Numbered from the stretch's first letter, positions 40,980 through 53,537 are shown. The stretch: DNA of 64,000 nucleotides from Tetragonia tetragonoides (GCA_038025085.1 CM076145.1:15225000-15288999), one strand, 5' to 3'. A program made the numbers and translations. The notes: a model not told the origin generated them from the sequence alone.

Positions 40980-42549
40980 TAGATAGAAAAGCTACTCAAA
41001 TTGCTTATAGGAATGGCAAATTATTAAGGCGAAATACATCCGTAATCTTTGTATGAGCAAAGTTTCCAAATTTTTTAGAGCAGTAATGGGGTTGTCACTT
41101 GGTTCTACACTTAAAATTCAGTCATAAGTGACTGTCCTCATTCAGTAAGACTGTAAAGCATCAATTCTTTGTATCCAAATTTATTGACATTGTAATAAGC
41201 CAATTGGCTTTTGTTTGAAAATGTGCTAGAGCTTGCCCTGCCCTGCATTAACTTGTAACACAACATTCAAATACGGGCACTTCTACTATGTTGTGCCGCA
41301 CGCTGTAGTGCGGGCACAACATAGAATCAGAGTTGTTGATAATATCTCAACATCTAAGCCGTCCAATAAAAAGGAGAGGCTACCGGTTGAAGGGGTGGGC
41401 AAATGGGCCAAATAGAAAAAAATGTTTCCCTCTCCAAAAGAGCAGTTAAGTGAGTTGCCATAGTTATTTTCTCTGTCACATGAATTCTCTCTCTCTCTCT
41501 CTCCCTCTCTCCCTCTTTCCATTGACACGTTGCTTTGAGAATCCTTGCCACCATTGTCATCATTTCTCCCATTTCTCCATAGACGCGCGATCTTCAGGTT
41601 AGTGATGTTACAATTGTGAATAAAATCAAAGTTATATGGTTGAATAGTAATTGATTTTGTAGAATTGGGATTTAGAATTGGAGGCGCCATTGATAATATA
41701 CATGCATGTTTGTTATTGGGTTTTTATTTTTCTGAAATTGGAATATTAGAGTAGAAATTATAATAAATCAAACTTTAGTTTGCTAAAGTATATGTACAAT
41801 GGAAGGGATCATCAAAATAGGGGCGCGTTAAATTAGTGTTGAAGATGAAGGGTGGGTGGGTTTGAAACCGGAATGAAGTAGTCGCTATTTTGTTGATCTT
41901 ATGATGGAGTATTTGGAGTTTGAAGGAAGGTAAAATGGAGTTGGGGGAGTCTTGAAATGTCAGAAGAAAGTCGGGAGATAGAGTATTTAATTTAATACTA
42001 AGGTAATATGAAAATTCATTTGGAGTAGATGACTATAGTTGTAAAGTTACATTCGCATAGGAAGGAATATGAAGGAAAATTGTACATAATGGTGTACCAA
42101 AAAAAATATAGTTGTGCTGTACATTGTCTTCCAAAACTAGTTGCATTTTTTTGACAATTATATTGGTGTACCATTACTATTGATGGTTGATAAATATTCC
42201 TTTTAAACAATTTAACTGGAACAGAATAGGATAGGTATGCTAGTTAATGTTATTAGTCGGCCGTTGACGTTTACTTAAACATGCTGCAATAGGTTGACAT
42301 TCATTTGGGATAGTTAAAGACTTAAAGTAATTGTAGTTTGGTGGACCATTTAAAAGAAATGGTGCACAATGTTTGTATAATTGGTACGGAAGTCTTTTTA
42401 TAATTATTTGTAACAGTTGATGGTGCGCCGTTAGTGATTATACAACTGAAAAAAGTCTTGTAATTGTTAAATTAATGTATTCCAAAATATTAAATTTTGT
42501 AGTTGTTGTTTATTGGGGATATTGACCAATATAATTGTTTGTAGATTTG
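40980..42549. other. Intergenic region with a hairpin and the first TGGTNNACCA motifs
   Basis: 3' flank of MCAT up to about 41200. At 41286-41324 an imperfect inverted repeat pairs CTATGTTGTGCCGCAC with GTGCGGGCACAACATAG. A CT microsatellite lies near 41487-41518. Exact TGGTNNACCA copies lie at 42090, 42164 and 42339. No gene recognised. Confidence 0.5.
42090..42348. repeat. TGGTNNACCA palindrome cluster upstream of the Ulp1-like gene
   Basis: TGGTGTACCA at 42090-42099 and 42164-42173, and TGGTGGACCA at 42339-42348, with near copies following (ggtgcaca near 42361, tggtgcgcc near 42420). The 10-mer is palindromic in its outer four bases. Confidence 0.7.
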
Positions 42550-45500
42550 ATGACATCACCTAAGAAAACAAATCCCTCAACGGATGCGAACAACATTGAC
42601 AATGAGTTTGTTGCTGGCGTTCCTCTAAAGCGGTCAACTTTTTCCTATATTATATTCTCGTAAAGAGTTTAGTACATAAAATTTCTAACAAGGAATCAAT
42701 GTTCGATTTCTTAAATTCAGTGTGTTTCTTTTGTTGCATTGCAGAAAGGATTTCAAGAACAAAAATAAGAAAAAGTTGCAGGAGTTAACAATTAAGAGAC
42801 AGGTAAATAGCATACATAAAGATCATTGTATTGAATTTGCCCATTGAATTTAGATTAAATGGTGACGTATTATTTTATGGTGATACAGAGCTTAGTCATA
42901 TCAGATGCCTGGCGTGCTGCATCATTGGAGGAGAAGTCTAAATATAAGGTTGAGTAGAAGAAGATGTCAACGGAGTATAAAGAGAGAAAGGGTGGGCGAA
43001 AGGAAAATGTGCGGTGTGACCCGCACGGTGTTGTGAAATTGCTGTCTGAGTTGCGTCATGAGAAGAAAGAGATAGTGAGGGGGCTAGGTTTTGGTACACT
43101 GATCGGGATACCAGCCCACCATCTACGAAGGAGTGTTGTGAATTGGATGGTGGAGCATTACGATCCAACCTTACACATGGTTGACATTAATGGACGCTGG
43201 TGGCCTATCAATGTAAAGCAAGCGGAAGAGCTAGTGGGGTTTAAGGATGAAGGATTTGTTGTTGAAGACTCGGGGCCTGACAAAGACATTTTCCTGCTGA
43301 AGAAATATTATGGCGACATGACGAAATCTGGCTTTGAGGAGGCAATCATGGGGATGCCAATAGACGGAGCTAAAGAGTAGGAGATCTTCAAAACTATGGT
43401 GGTACTGTATGTGTTGATAGGTTATTTGTGTCCTAGCACAATAACGACCCCAAAGCAATCCATGTTACACATAGTGAAAGACATAGGGCGTGTTCCAAGA
43501 TTGAATTGGGCAAAGTATCTACTGCGGTGCCTGAAGAGTGGAATAGAGAAATATAAGAGCGGAGAGCGAAAGAATGTTGATGGATGCACTCATGTTTTGA
43601 TGGTTAGATTAATTATTGATTCTTGATTTAGTTGACTTATTTGAATGATACAAATTTACTGACATTTAAAAACATCTTTTGAAGCTATTATTTCTGGTCC
43701 ACATGGGAGATGAAAAGGAGTGTCAACAGTCGATGGGTATGAATGAGCCTGCCTGGAAGCTGTGGACGGAGGAGAAGGTAACGTCGACGCTGAAACCATC
43801 GACGGTGAAACTGAAACTGAAGACCTTAATTGAGAAGTGGCCTATAGTTGATATTTGTTCTGTATTGCAAGAGCTCGGTCATTTAAGGGAAGCCCAACAG
43901 CGTGCGGACCTGAAACTGGATAGCGTGTTTATTACAGTAGGGGAAATACTGAGAAGACAGAAAGCGACAGAAGAGTTGTTGTTGAAAAGGCATAATGAAA
44001 TGATTGACATTGTGGGTAAAAATATGAAAAACGAGAAGATGCCTGTAGAAGAGAAGGATGAGGGAAAGGACGACAGTGAGGGGAGTCGTAGGCAAACCAA
44101 CTCCGTTGAGGATGAGGAAGGTGATGGCTCGATTGCAAAAGCATTACGCTTTGCTGGGATACTAGCAGACCAAACCATTCGTGAAGAGGAATATAATTCT
44201 CCGTCCCCGAAAGGTTTTAGGTTGCCGGAGGACTTACATAGTGAAAAGGTTATTGAAGAGTTACAGAAGAAGGTTGATAACCAATTTTCTCCCGGAGTGC
44301 ATACTATGAAGGACGCTCCCCCTGGGAAGAGTCCTTATATGGTACGAACTCCGCAAAATCGCAAAGCCGGTAGCCAAAAACTAAGCCCTGGTCGAGGAAA
44401 GAAAAGGAAGACCCCGGTAAAAAAAAAAACCGTAAAGAATACGGAGAGGATGGACATGATGATCTTGCTGAAATAGAGGAAGAGTTGAGGAAGAAGGCGA
44501 AGCCGGATGACAACAAAGGTGCACCAGTAGAGGATGTTGGTGAGCCGAAAAACAGGAATACCCAAGGAGAAGCCACTGAGGATGTGATGATAATTGATGA
44601 GAAGGAGACTGTGTTGTTAGACGTCTCTCCTCCTAAATTTTTCATAAAATCGAACGATTTGCCAACCCCTTTCAAAGCACTTCAAAAGGTAGTGGCTCGA
44701 TGCGAATTCACATCGAGGGAGGTGAACTTGATGAAGTATGTGTTCAACAATGTTGCCTATTATGATAGGTTAGTATTATAATTTTATTATGGTCTTAAGT
44801 TCATTATTTGGAATTGCAAAGTAATTAGTGTTGTTGTTATGTTGCAGTGAATTTCTTTTCTCCCATACCCGTTTGTATAGGCAGAAAATGACCCGAAACT
44901 CTTTCAGACACTTCTTTCCTGAAAGATGGATATGCACCAGGGTAAGTTACAATTATGTGAGTATTAGCTTTATCTTTGCGCATTAGTATAGTTAGGTCAA
45001 TACACAACTTTACACGGGACGTGTATTTTTTAAAGGCAATGGAGGCTTTTGTTGCGGTGTTGAGTGAGGAAGGTACTTTGGATGGAGGCAAGGACTTGTT
45101 TTTGCCGAGTTTACTGGCTGTAAATATTGGTCGAAATAAAACAAAAATGGTCGATTGTTTTGCACAATGGTAATCTGTTATTTGAGTATCCGTGTTCGTT
45201 TTGCAGAATGGCGTTTTGTTACCAGAACCACGTCCAACCCCAGAAACATTTAAGCACACTATGGATACTTTTATAACACTGTACTTCATACCCCGAAGAT
45301 CAAGAAAAACAGCAGAAAAGGTAATCAATATTTGACCTGAAGCATTTGATTCATTGACCGTACTAACACGAAATGTTGGCTGACGATGTACTATTGAATT
45401 TGATATTATGTGTAGATATTCATTCCAATCTGTAGGGACGATCACTGGACTTTGTGTATTGTGGACTTAGTTAAAAAAAAAGGTGTTTAGTTTGGATTCT

Positions 45501-46117
45501 CTTGGTTGGAGAGGTCGGTCTAGTAAGGGTGAAACTGTGGTACGTGTTATATTTTTCCCTTAATGGTACGTGTTGTATTTTTCCCTTAATGGTATGTGTT
45601 CTATTTTTCCCTTTAAAATGTGAGTGGCATTGCAGGTGAAGTACCTTGCCGAATATTTTCGTCAAGAAGGTTTTTTTCCAGTTGGGGAGGATATCGACAA
45701 GTTTGAAATTGAGAGTCCAAACCTTCCGGCACAATCAAATGGGTAAGTGTATTTGTCATATTTAGTAACTAGAATTGGAGTTGAAAATTGATATTACTTG
45801 CATTGTAGGTATAATTGCGGTATATATACAATGAAATACATGATTGAACGAGGGGATTTAGCTAAGCTAACGAACCGGGCATTTGAGGTAAACCCTTCTA
45901 GCAATATGAAAAGAACTGTGTATATTCCTATTTGTATTATGGTAATGTAATAGAGGCCCTTGTATGTTAGGACGTTCTGGGGATGCGGCTGCAATTGTTG
46001 ACTAAAGTGCTAATGTCAGACTCCAACCTAATGCTGGACTCAATTGAGAGAACAACAATAGTTGGAACAGTGACAGAAGACGATTCTAAGCTTCCTCTCA
46101 AGAAAAGGTTTAAATAG
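42550..46117 (+). pseudogene. Ulp1-like (C48) cysteine protease gene of TE type
   Basis: About eleven exons, the clearest being 42550-42632, 42745-42802, 42889-43602, 43685-44768, 44848-44941, 45036-about 45169, 45207-45321 and onward to TAG at 46115-46117. The N-terminal domain (GLGFGTLIGIPAHHLRRSVV, then LVGF) resembles the N-terminal domain found with Ulp1 in plant TE genes. A charged, lysine-rich middle follows. The C-terminal protease keeps DDHWTLCIVDL (His), LDSLG (Asp) and QSNGYNCGIY (Gln and Cys). This class cleaves SUMO-like conjugates. Breaks: in-frame TAG at 42955 and 43378, and shifts at A-runs near 44419 and 45472. Host-like splicing but TE surroundings. Confidence 0.75.
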
Positions 46118-46871
46118 ACTTCTATCAAGGAAGAGGTTGTTTTGGACATTACTGTTAAAGGTGTAAATTGTAGTGGGTTACCATTATTTGCTTAGTGGTG
46201 AACCAGATAATTTTTCATTCTACATGAAAATGTAATTGGTGGACAAATTTCATTTACGTGGTCGACAAGATATTGTCTCAACGTAATTGGAAAGTTGGAA
46301 GAATGGAAGTATTTGTAGTAGGACTGTACGAGTTTCTTTATAAACCATAAGGGCGGTTAAACAATATATGTTTGGTGGACCAAATAGGCTATATATATGA
46401 TTGCACTTTAAAGACACTTGTAGATGAAACATGTTTAACCATGGTATTATACATACTAGTGCACCAATGGTATTATACATACTAGTGCACCAATGGTTTT
46501 AATTTAATTAGTTAGCTATGTCTAATGTGCAATCCATCGGTTCACCTATGAGCGGAACCATTGAGGTAAAGGTATAACCTGAAGTATTACACAAAACCTC
46601 CAAAAATTTAAGATAGCAAACATTAAAAAATCCCCTCCCTAATGTTAATAGATGGCTAAAACACCGGGCACGGAGGAGAAAATTGAAAGACAAGGTAAAA
46701 TTAATACAACCATTATCAAATATAATACAACCATAATCATTGTGCCATACCATAATCGTTCAACCATAGCAAAAGCAAATAAAAGTCAAAGGTGGAGCTT
46801 AAAATCTTGTTACAAATTATTAACCGGGCATACCCGGAGCAAATATGAGTACAATAAGAATTGTTTGAAAC
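46118..46871. other. Space between convergent TE-type genes
   Basis: Apart from the palindromes and the 26-bp duplication noted separately, only AT-rich sequence was seen. Confidence 0.5.
46196..46500. repeat. TGGTNNACCA motifs and a 26-bp tandem duplication downstream of the Ulp1-like gene
   Basis: TGGTGAACCA at 46196-46205 and TGGTGGACCA at 46373-46382. A 26-bp unit (GGTATTATACATACTAGTGC...) is repeated head to tail at 46443-46468 and 46469-46494 and contains 'gtgcaccaatgg', a near match. Confidence 0.7.
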
Positions 46872-49153
46872 TTAATACATCAACATACCCAGGCATACCC
46901 AGGGAAAAAAGATGCCAGCAGCACGTCTACTCGTCTGAATCCGAATCGTCATCATCAGGGGCTGGACGAACTGCATAGATTCCCTCTTGGCCAGAATTTC
47001 CCTCAGCAACACCTGTGTCAGCGGGGTTGTCTCTTTCAGTGGGGGGCCTTCGTTGCGTATAGGTGGGGCAGGCAAGATGAGGTCAAACTGATCAGCAATT
47101 TGCACAAGACAGGATACAATCCACTGAAGTGAATCGGCCATATATTTAGAATCCTTTTCTTGCTTCTGTTCATGATTCTCGAAATCTTTGACCTTGTCCA
47201 GAACTGTCCGTGTCTCCATAAAATTTCTTAAGCAAAACCGTCCCAACACTAATGCAAAAAGGAGAAACTACGTCTCTAAACTACTACGGTTCCACATTAA
47301 ACCGTAGTAGTTAAGAGGCGGTGGCAATTTTGTAATATCGTAGATAGTATCTACTACGGTTGGAAACGAAACCGTAGTAGATAATAGCACAGAGTATTTA
47401 CTACTACGGGCGGCAAGAGGAACCATCGTAGTTTATATACGACTTTTACTGAAGAGTTAAGGAGCCCCTTGCCAAAATATCTCGCTCCATTCTCTCTCTT
47501 CTTTCACTAGCAAAAGCGACATCCACAGCTCTTCTCCTCACATCAAAAAAAAAAAGAAACTTCTCTTCTCCTAACATTCTAAAATCCCAGATCTGGTTAA
47601 TCCAAAGCTTTAATTTCCTGAGATCCTTGTCTTCATCGTTGTTCTAGGTCGGGGTGGTGATGGCGGTGGTTAGGGTTGGAGAGAGCGACGAGGAGAGACA
47701 AAGAGCCATGGAAGCTTGACCTTTGTACAATTTTCTGATTTCTACTATGGTACCAACTCTGCTCCTTCAAAGTTGAAACAAGGGTATAAATATTTCGCAG
47801 TTGCAGGTAAATAGAGGCCGATAACTATGATGTTGAACTAGTATTTACAATTATTTTGTTTGTTTGGTTTAATTCATGTGATTTCAAATTTGGTGTGAAT
47901 TTAGGGTTTTAAATTAGAGAATGACATTTGTTTCTTCTTCATTCAGCAATTTTCTATTCTCTCGTTTAATTTTTGCTTAGTAGCGATTAGAGTTCAGTTC
48001 TTAGATGAGGAAAAATTCAAAGAGACTGTTCACAAGTAAGATAATTTGTTTTCTGTTCACTTTTTTATTATTATTTATTTATTGTGTTGATGGTTTGATA
48101 ATCGTCTCAATTTTTGGATTTTAGGTATTTCTTCAACATACAGAGAGAGAAATCAACCTCAACAAAAACTAGAAGGGTGTTCCTTATCTGCAATTTGAAT
48201 TGGGTCTCGCTCAATTGAGTTCAATGATTCAGTATTTTCTCTCTCTTACTCGTTTTTTTGAGCTCGCAGGTCTTAATTTCCTGATTCATTTTAGGTAAAA
48301 CATGTTCTTGTTGGCTTAGTTGGATTGAATTTGGGGTTTTTGAAATTAATTTTTTCTTAATACTGGTGGCTTGGTCAAGAAAAGTAAATCCAACAAGGAA
48401 ATGGCGTAGGCTTGTTTATTCTCATGGTTAATCACGTTGTAGAGATTGTATCATTATCTTTTGTGTGAATATGGGCTAGTAAATAAATTCTGCTTATTGG
48501 TTTTTTTTTTTTTTTTTCCATTTCTAAATGGTTTTCTGATGTGTTTCTAAGTCCAGTACACTATGTCATGTTCCTGTTTGTTCGATTATTGTTTTATCCC
48601 TCTCCATTTGGTGCCACTTTACACTACAAAGACTATTGATTCTACTGCAATCTGATTTGTATTTCTGAGTACATTTGTTGTAAGATTTCATGTTTAATTA
48701 CCTTCTTACAATTTCCTGGCCCATCTAATTCATGTAAATCCATGAATTTTGAGTCTTTGCTCAAAACTTATTGCTGGTTACTCATCACTGGTTGTGTTGT
48801 TAAATCTCCATTGTAGTAATTAAATGATCAGGTACCATTCCAGCAGAAAGGTCTGAATTTCATATTTGATGTCCAAAAATAAAGATGCAATTACCATCTG
48901 GCCTTTTCCCTAATATTTGAGACTTTGCTAGCTTATTAATTTGGTGTCCCTTCAATGTTAAGTTCCCCAATCCTCACATTGTTCGCAACATAAGTCTGGT
49001 CAATCTTTGTTGACTAAAGAGTAATTCTCGTATTGCAATGTAAATTTCACTTTGTACGCCTGAGTGATAATCTTATCTGACATGTTTGACCCTATCTATT
49101 CTTATTGAGATGAACTTTTGGTTATATTTGGTCTAATTCAGTAATCATTTCAG

Positions 49154-49481
49154 GAGGAGTTCTTAAAGGATGTAATGCAATTTCTGATTCTTCGTGGACA
49201 CACATGCCTCGTTCCTCAAGGGGGTTTAGCTGAGTTCCCATATGCCACTCTCAATTCTAAGCGGCTTGACCTATACAACTTGTGGGAGAGGTATCTTTGT
49301 GGTCCCTTTTTTTCCGTTGTGCGTCTGTGCCTTAAAAACTTTCTCTTTGATTTTGAAGCTATTGCGACCCATTTTTTTATAGGTTGTTTCAAGAGATGGT
49401 TTTCATGTTGGCAATGGCATCAATTAGAAAGGACAAGTTTTCTCAAAGATGCGGAATTACACAGCTACGAATAAAATGACT
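49154..49481 (+). pseudogene. Captured ARID-domain gene fragment (ARID4/ARID5-like)
   Basis: Two exons, 49154-49290 and 49383-49481, separated by an intron. The first encodes EEFLKDVMQFLILRGHTCLV and LAEFPYATLNSKRLDLYNL, and the second VVSRDGFHVGNGIN, a stop, then KGQVFSKMRN. This follows the ARID DNA-binding domain of the plant ARID protein with a PHD finger (Arabidopsis At3g43240 type). The Trp codon is TAG, and a base appears missing at the first exon end. The PHD part is absent. In Arabidopsis the family is linked to ISWI remodelling complexes. Confidence 0.75.
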
Positions 49482-50108
49482 GTATGTGTTCCCATTTCTC
49501 ATGCCCTACTAATTTTAGTTCCAGATTACCATACCAGTAAGACCAGAAGAAAAAAAAATAAAAATAAAAAAGATAGTATATACGACCAAACTGCACCATG
49601 CACTTTGGGTGAGGAGTCAGTAGTGAGGTTTTGTTTGTTGTTTTTGTTTTTTCCCTCTTTTTGATTTTGGGGTGGGGGGGGGGGGGACTGGGCTGATGGC
49701 AGGGGAGGAGTGCACCGGTTTCATATTGGTCTCCACCTAGTTACCTGGGTAGAACTTGAAGGTCAAATGCATCATTCTTCTTAAATTCATGTATGTAACC
49801 TTATCGCATCATGTAAAAGATTTCGTCATAATCAGTGTTTCGTCATAAGTATCTAACTGGGACTAAAAGGGTATTGAGCTAACACAGCTCTATGTGCTTT
49901 TGTGACACACTTTTGGTGAGCTTAATACACTTTCAAAGCAAACTTGGCTCTATTTGGTCCTATTGCTCTTATCTGGGTAACTTCTCTTTCTTTCTTCTCT
50001 TTCAACCCATAAAAATATTTGTGTACTTTTGTGGCAGTGTGTATGAACAGAAAAGGAAGTTGGTTTCTTTAGCAATGTCTTAATATTTTTGATACTTTGA
50101 TCTGATAG

Positions 50109-50716
50109 GTTCTTGGCATAAGAAGAGGACAACCCGAATCTGTACTACGAGATATAATATCTGGACGTAGTAGGCGCAAGGGAAAAAGTTCTTCAGGTGT
50201 CCAATTTTTTATCCAGTTGCTGATTTTACAGTGGAGACGGAAGAAGAGTAAGCAAAATTTCCAGTTTTTGGTGCTAGTATCATAATATCTTATCCTAGTT
50301 TTCTTTTTAGAAACATTCCGGAAAATGGCAAAGATTCTTGGATATATACTCAGGGGAGATGCCTTTCTAAATCTGACTTTGAATTGGAAGACTTACCTGA
50401 GGGTTGCTTTGATAAAGCATGTGATGGATATGAGATGTTAGAATCCTCACAAAAGCTAAAACTTCTGATGTTTGTTTGTGATGAAGCACTCTATACCGAG
50501 TAAGTGGAGTTTGTGAATGATTTGCCTTGTGAATTTCCCAAAATGACGAATGGTAACTAATTTTTGTCTGCCATTTTCAGAGTAATAAGGAACTGGATAG
50601 ATGACGAAAATAGTAAGTTTGTTGAAAAAGCTAAGGAGGCAAAGGAAAGCGATAATGCAGCTAAGGAGAAGGTGATTTATGTTCAGCAACTTGATGGCAA
50701 ACACGGGACTCCATAG
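50109..50716 (+). pseudogene. Captured DDT-domain gene fragment (DDR4-like)
   Basis: Three exon-like pieces: 50109-50196 (GIRRGQPESVLRDIISGRSR), 50311-50499 (WIYTQGRCLSKSDFELEDL, QKLKLLMFVCDEALYTE) and 50581-50716 (VIRNWIDDENSKFVEKAKEAKE, ending in TAG). The last two form the first helices of a DDT domain. Splice sites gtaagt and tttcag are intact. Plant DDT proteins bind ISWI remodellers. The fragment is open across the last splice but lacks the start and the rest of the gene. Confidence 0.65.
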
Positions 50717-52846
50717 CTGCTCAATTTCCAGAGAAACAACAACTGAATAACCGGAAGTAGCACCAAATCATTTTGTATAGTTACTATTTTAATTTTTTTT
50801 TTAATTCGAATTTGATTCAGTATAAGTGTATATCAAAGTTTTTAGATTAGCCAAACTTTGTCAAATGAGTATAAATATTTGTGAATCACTCAAGTATTCT
50901 TCAAATGAAATCATTGCAATTATTTTTTTTTTTTAATAATAAAGTGCACTTACTACGACGGTTGCTTATTACAACCGTAGTAGCAACTACAGAATCTACG
51001 ACGGTTGCATTGGTTCAACCGTAGTAGAATGTCAACTAACTACTACGGTTCCGGGTTAGAACCGTCGTAGTTTATAATATCTACGACGGTTCATGAACCG
51101 TCGTAGTTTATTATACAAACTACGTCGGCCGCAAGGACTATGGTTCCTCCTTAGACCGGAACCGTAGTAGTATGGCTGTTTTAACCGTAATAGTATGTCA
51201 TTTTTGCACTAGTGCAAATGAGCCGTGCTCTCCTGAATCATGTCATTCTTGTTGGTAGACCTAAACACAATTCCCTTAGCACAACCTTTCATGAACTCAG
51301 ATTCCATAAACATTTCACTCACCTTTTCATATACACCATCCTTAGAAGAAACAGAAGTTGAAGGGATATCTAGGGATTTGTTGGGACGGTTCCTAACCAA
51401 CATCCCGTCAACCTTCACATATTTCATCCTAGATATGGTTCCAGAGTCAAAGATTTGAGGCTTACCACGTTCTCCCTCCAATTCAACATTGAAATCTTGC
51501 TCTAAGAAAAACAAGGTGAACAAACCTCTGTAGGGAAGTCCCGGTTTGGTACCATTCATTGCATTTCTTATCATGTGCATCATTATACTAGGCAATGACA
51601 GGTTGAACCTACGACTAACCAAAGAGTCCATCACCAACAACATTTTATCATCAATTGCATTGTAGCTACCCCCCTAGGTATGACAGTTCGGCTCAGAACA
51701 TAGTGGAGTAGCCTCAACTCCCTAGGCAAGTCGTTAGCATTCAATGGTCCATTCAATTGGTATCCGTTATATCCTTCACCAAACAACGACTTTATAATTG
51801 ATTCTCTTCTCGACACCGTCATACGTTTCACAAGCTTATCTATGTCATCACCATCAGAGTTTAGTCGAAATAACCTGCCTAAATTAGCTCTAGAAACATC
51901 AACTTTTTTTCCCATAAAATATCCTGAATACACCTTGCAACCCAACTCATCCCTCAAACAAACTCGTCTACCTTCCCTTAAAACTGTTTTCTTAGTCAAA
52001 CTAGCAAAAAACATTTTGAACATGTCTTGATCCATAAATCGATCAATAGTCACAAACATAAGAAGCCAACCAACTTTTTCAAACAATTCAGAGAACAAAA
52101 ACTTCTCTTTGTTCAAATAGTCCATATCAAATGAGAATTGAGGTAAAACTGAACGGTTGGCAAAGTAATGGATGTACCTTACGAAGTGGAATAAATATGA
52201 GAAAAGCCATTTGTCGACTGGTCCATATTGTTGACGAAGAGTGTCCTCATCAATTAACTCACAATCAAAAGAATTTGAAGTCGTATCATCTGTAATTGGA
52301 TCACCCTCTTCTTCGGTATCTTCTTCTTCGTCACTCGTTACATCCCTCACCCTCTGACGCTTTGCATCTGCCTTCCCCTTTCCTTTATCGATGATGTTCG
52401 CATTGTCCTGGGAATTTCCGTTTTCCACACCCTTGTCCTTTTCTGCTTTCGGAAAAGGTGATTTTGGGGTCAATTGGGCCTTCGAATTGGCTCTGGTATT
52501 AGGGTATCTGTTTTGGTTTTCAGTACTAGGTTTCGAAGTAGATGCTAAGTGTGGAGATTTAGGTGGATGCTTAGGGGGTTGATGTTTGGCTGAAGTTGGA
52601 TTTCCTTTGTTGAAATTGGAGGTCTTAGGTGGGGATTCTGTTAAATTGGGAGCGATTTCAGGCCTAACGACAGGGGGGCTTCGTGATTTTCGCCTCGTAC
52701 GAGACAAAAATTTTGTTATCACCATTGTTTTCTCTGAATTGTGATGATGGGGTTTAGATTATTAGGGGCGGTTGTAGAGAGTGAAGAAGAGGGCGGAGAA
52801 ATTTAGGGTAAGAAGAGTGTATTTCGTGTTTTCAACATAAATACTT

Positions 52847-53537
52847 TTACCATTTATACCTTAAAAACCAAAAAAAATAACATTTGGCATAATCCTTCAG
52901 TTTTGCGATTTCATCTTGGCATCTAATTATTTCTTGTTCGTAGCTTGACATCACAGTGTCTTTCACATTCTTTGCATTCATAATCTGAATGAGCTCATCT
53001 CTCATCAAAGGAATGAATTGGGAGGCCAGTTCGCACATCGGAGAATCGATCCAATCCCATTGTCCACAACCATCATCCTTGCATTGTTAAAATTAACTAC
53101 GCAATAAACAAATGGTTGACTATATAGTGTGATTTGTAAGTGAAAATAACTAGTAACAGAACTTACCTCTCGACCTCGACATGAGCAAAATCTTCTTGCA
53201 GGATTATCATTCGTCATAGAAGTGAGGACGTCAAATGGTCTCCCACACTTGCATTCGTCATGGTCTAGTAGTCTTCTCTCAGCTGAATTCCACTTTTTCA
53301 TGAAATGCAAGCTATTGAGGCCATAACCTCGTCTCCCCCTATTTGACTCAAACATGTAGTTCACAATTAATAACCAATTCACACAGATCGAAAGAGAATA
53401 AATAGGAAGATACTTACGCCTTTGCTGACCCTGCTACCCTGGGACTTTTCTTTCGATCTGGGAGTCATGACCAAAGCTTCGATGGTAGTGGTGGAAGTTA
53501 GTTTGGAGAGAAGAACCCTAGATCTGGGTTTGGGCAT
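52847..53537 (-). CDS. GRF-type zinc-finger protein, small
   Basis: Three exons on the minus strand, 53537-53418, 53346-53167 and 53077-52847, all phase 0, give 176 residues. Exon 2 holds the GRF finger CKCGRPFDV, then NDNPARRFCSC, completed over the splice by GCGQWDWID; this Cys/His-poor, Cys-rich finger binds nucleic acid in other proteins. Exon 3 continues with a helical, coiled-coil-like region (SSYEQEIIRCQDEIAKLKD) and a short aromatic tail. No stop or shift interrupts it, unlike its neighbours. Small GRF proteins of this kind are common in plant TE neighbourhoods, so a TE origin is likely. The exon 2 acceptor (tttgag) is chosen by phase. Confidence 0.65.

Larger units (their letters stand above)
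47247..51214. mobile_element. CACTA (En/Spm) element carrying host gene fragments, 3968 bp
   Basis: Left end CACTAATGCAAAAAGGAG; right end inverted CACTAGTGCAAAAATGAC. The 3-bp TSD CAA lies at 47244-47246 and 51215-51217. Subterminal arrays of ACTACGGTT / AACCGTAGTAG in both orientations fill 47270-47440 and 50945-51195. No transposase. The interior holds fragments of an ARID-domain gene and a DDT-domain gene, both + strand with introns kept, so they were copied from DNA and not from mRNA. Confidence 0.9.
46872..52725 (-). pseudogene. TE-associated gene of the 'putative plant transposon protein' type, copy A, split by a CACTA element
   Basis: The minus-strand frame starts at ATG 52725 (MVITKFLSRTRRKSRSPP). 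A P/K/S-rich and then acidic N-terminal part is followed by a folded domain: VDKWLFSYLFHFVRYIHYF, SGYFMGKKVDVSRANLGRLF, LRLLHYVLSRTVIPRGG. A G-run indel near 51671 shifts the frame, which continues DDKMLLVMDSLVSRRFNLS and LPYRGLFTLFF. The CACTA element then interrupts. Joining 51218 to 47246 with one TSD keeps the frame: TAHL then GRFCLRNFMETRTVLDKV, ending at 46872. The domain pattern resembles the plant transposon-protein family I know as PF20167; a profile search is needed to confirm. Function unknown. Confidence 0.6.

Noticed and set aside
48000..49150. Search for a CACTA transposase in the second CACTA element
   Set aside because: No transposase-like frame was seen; this stretch is T-rich intron-like sequence of captured DNA.
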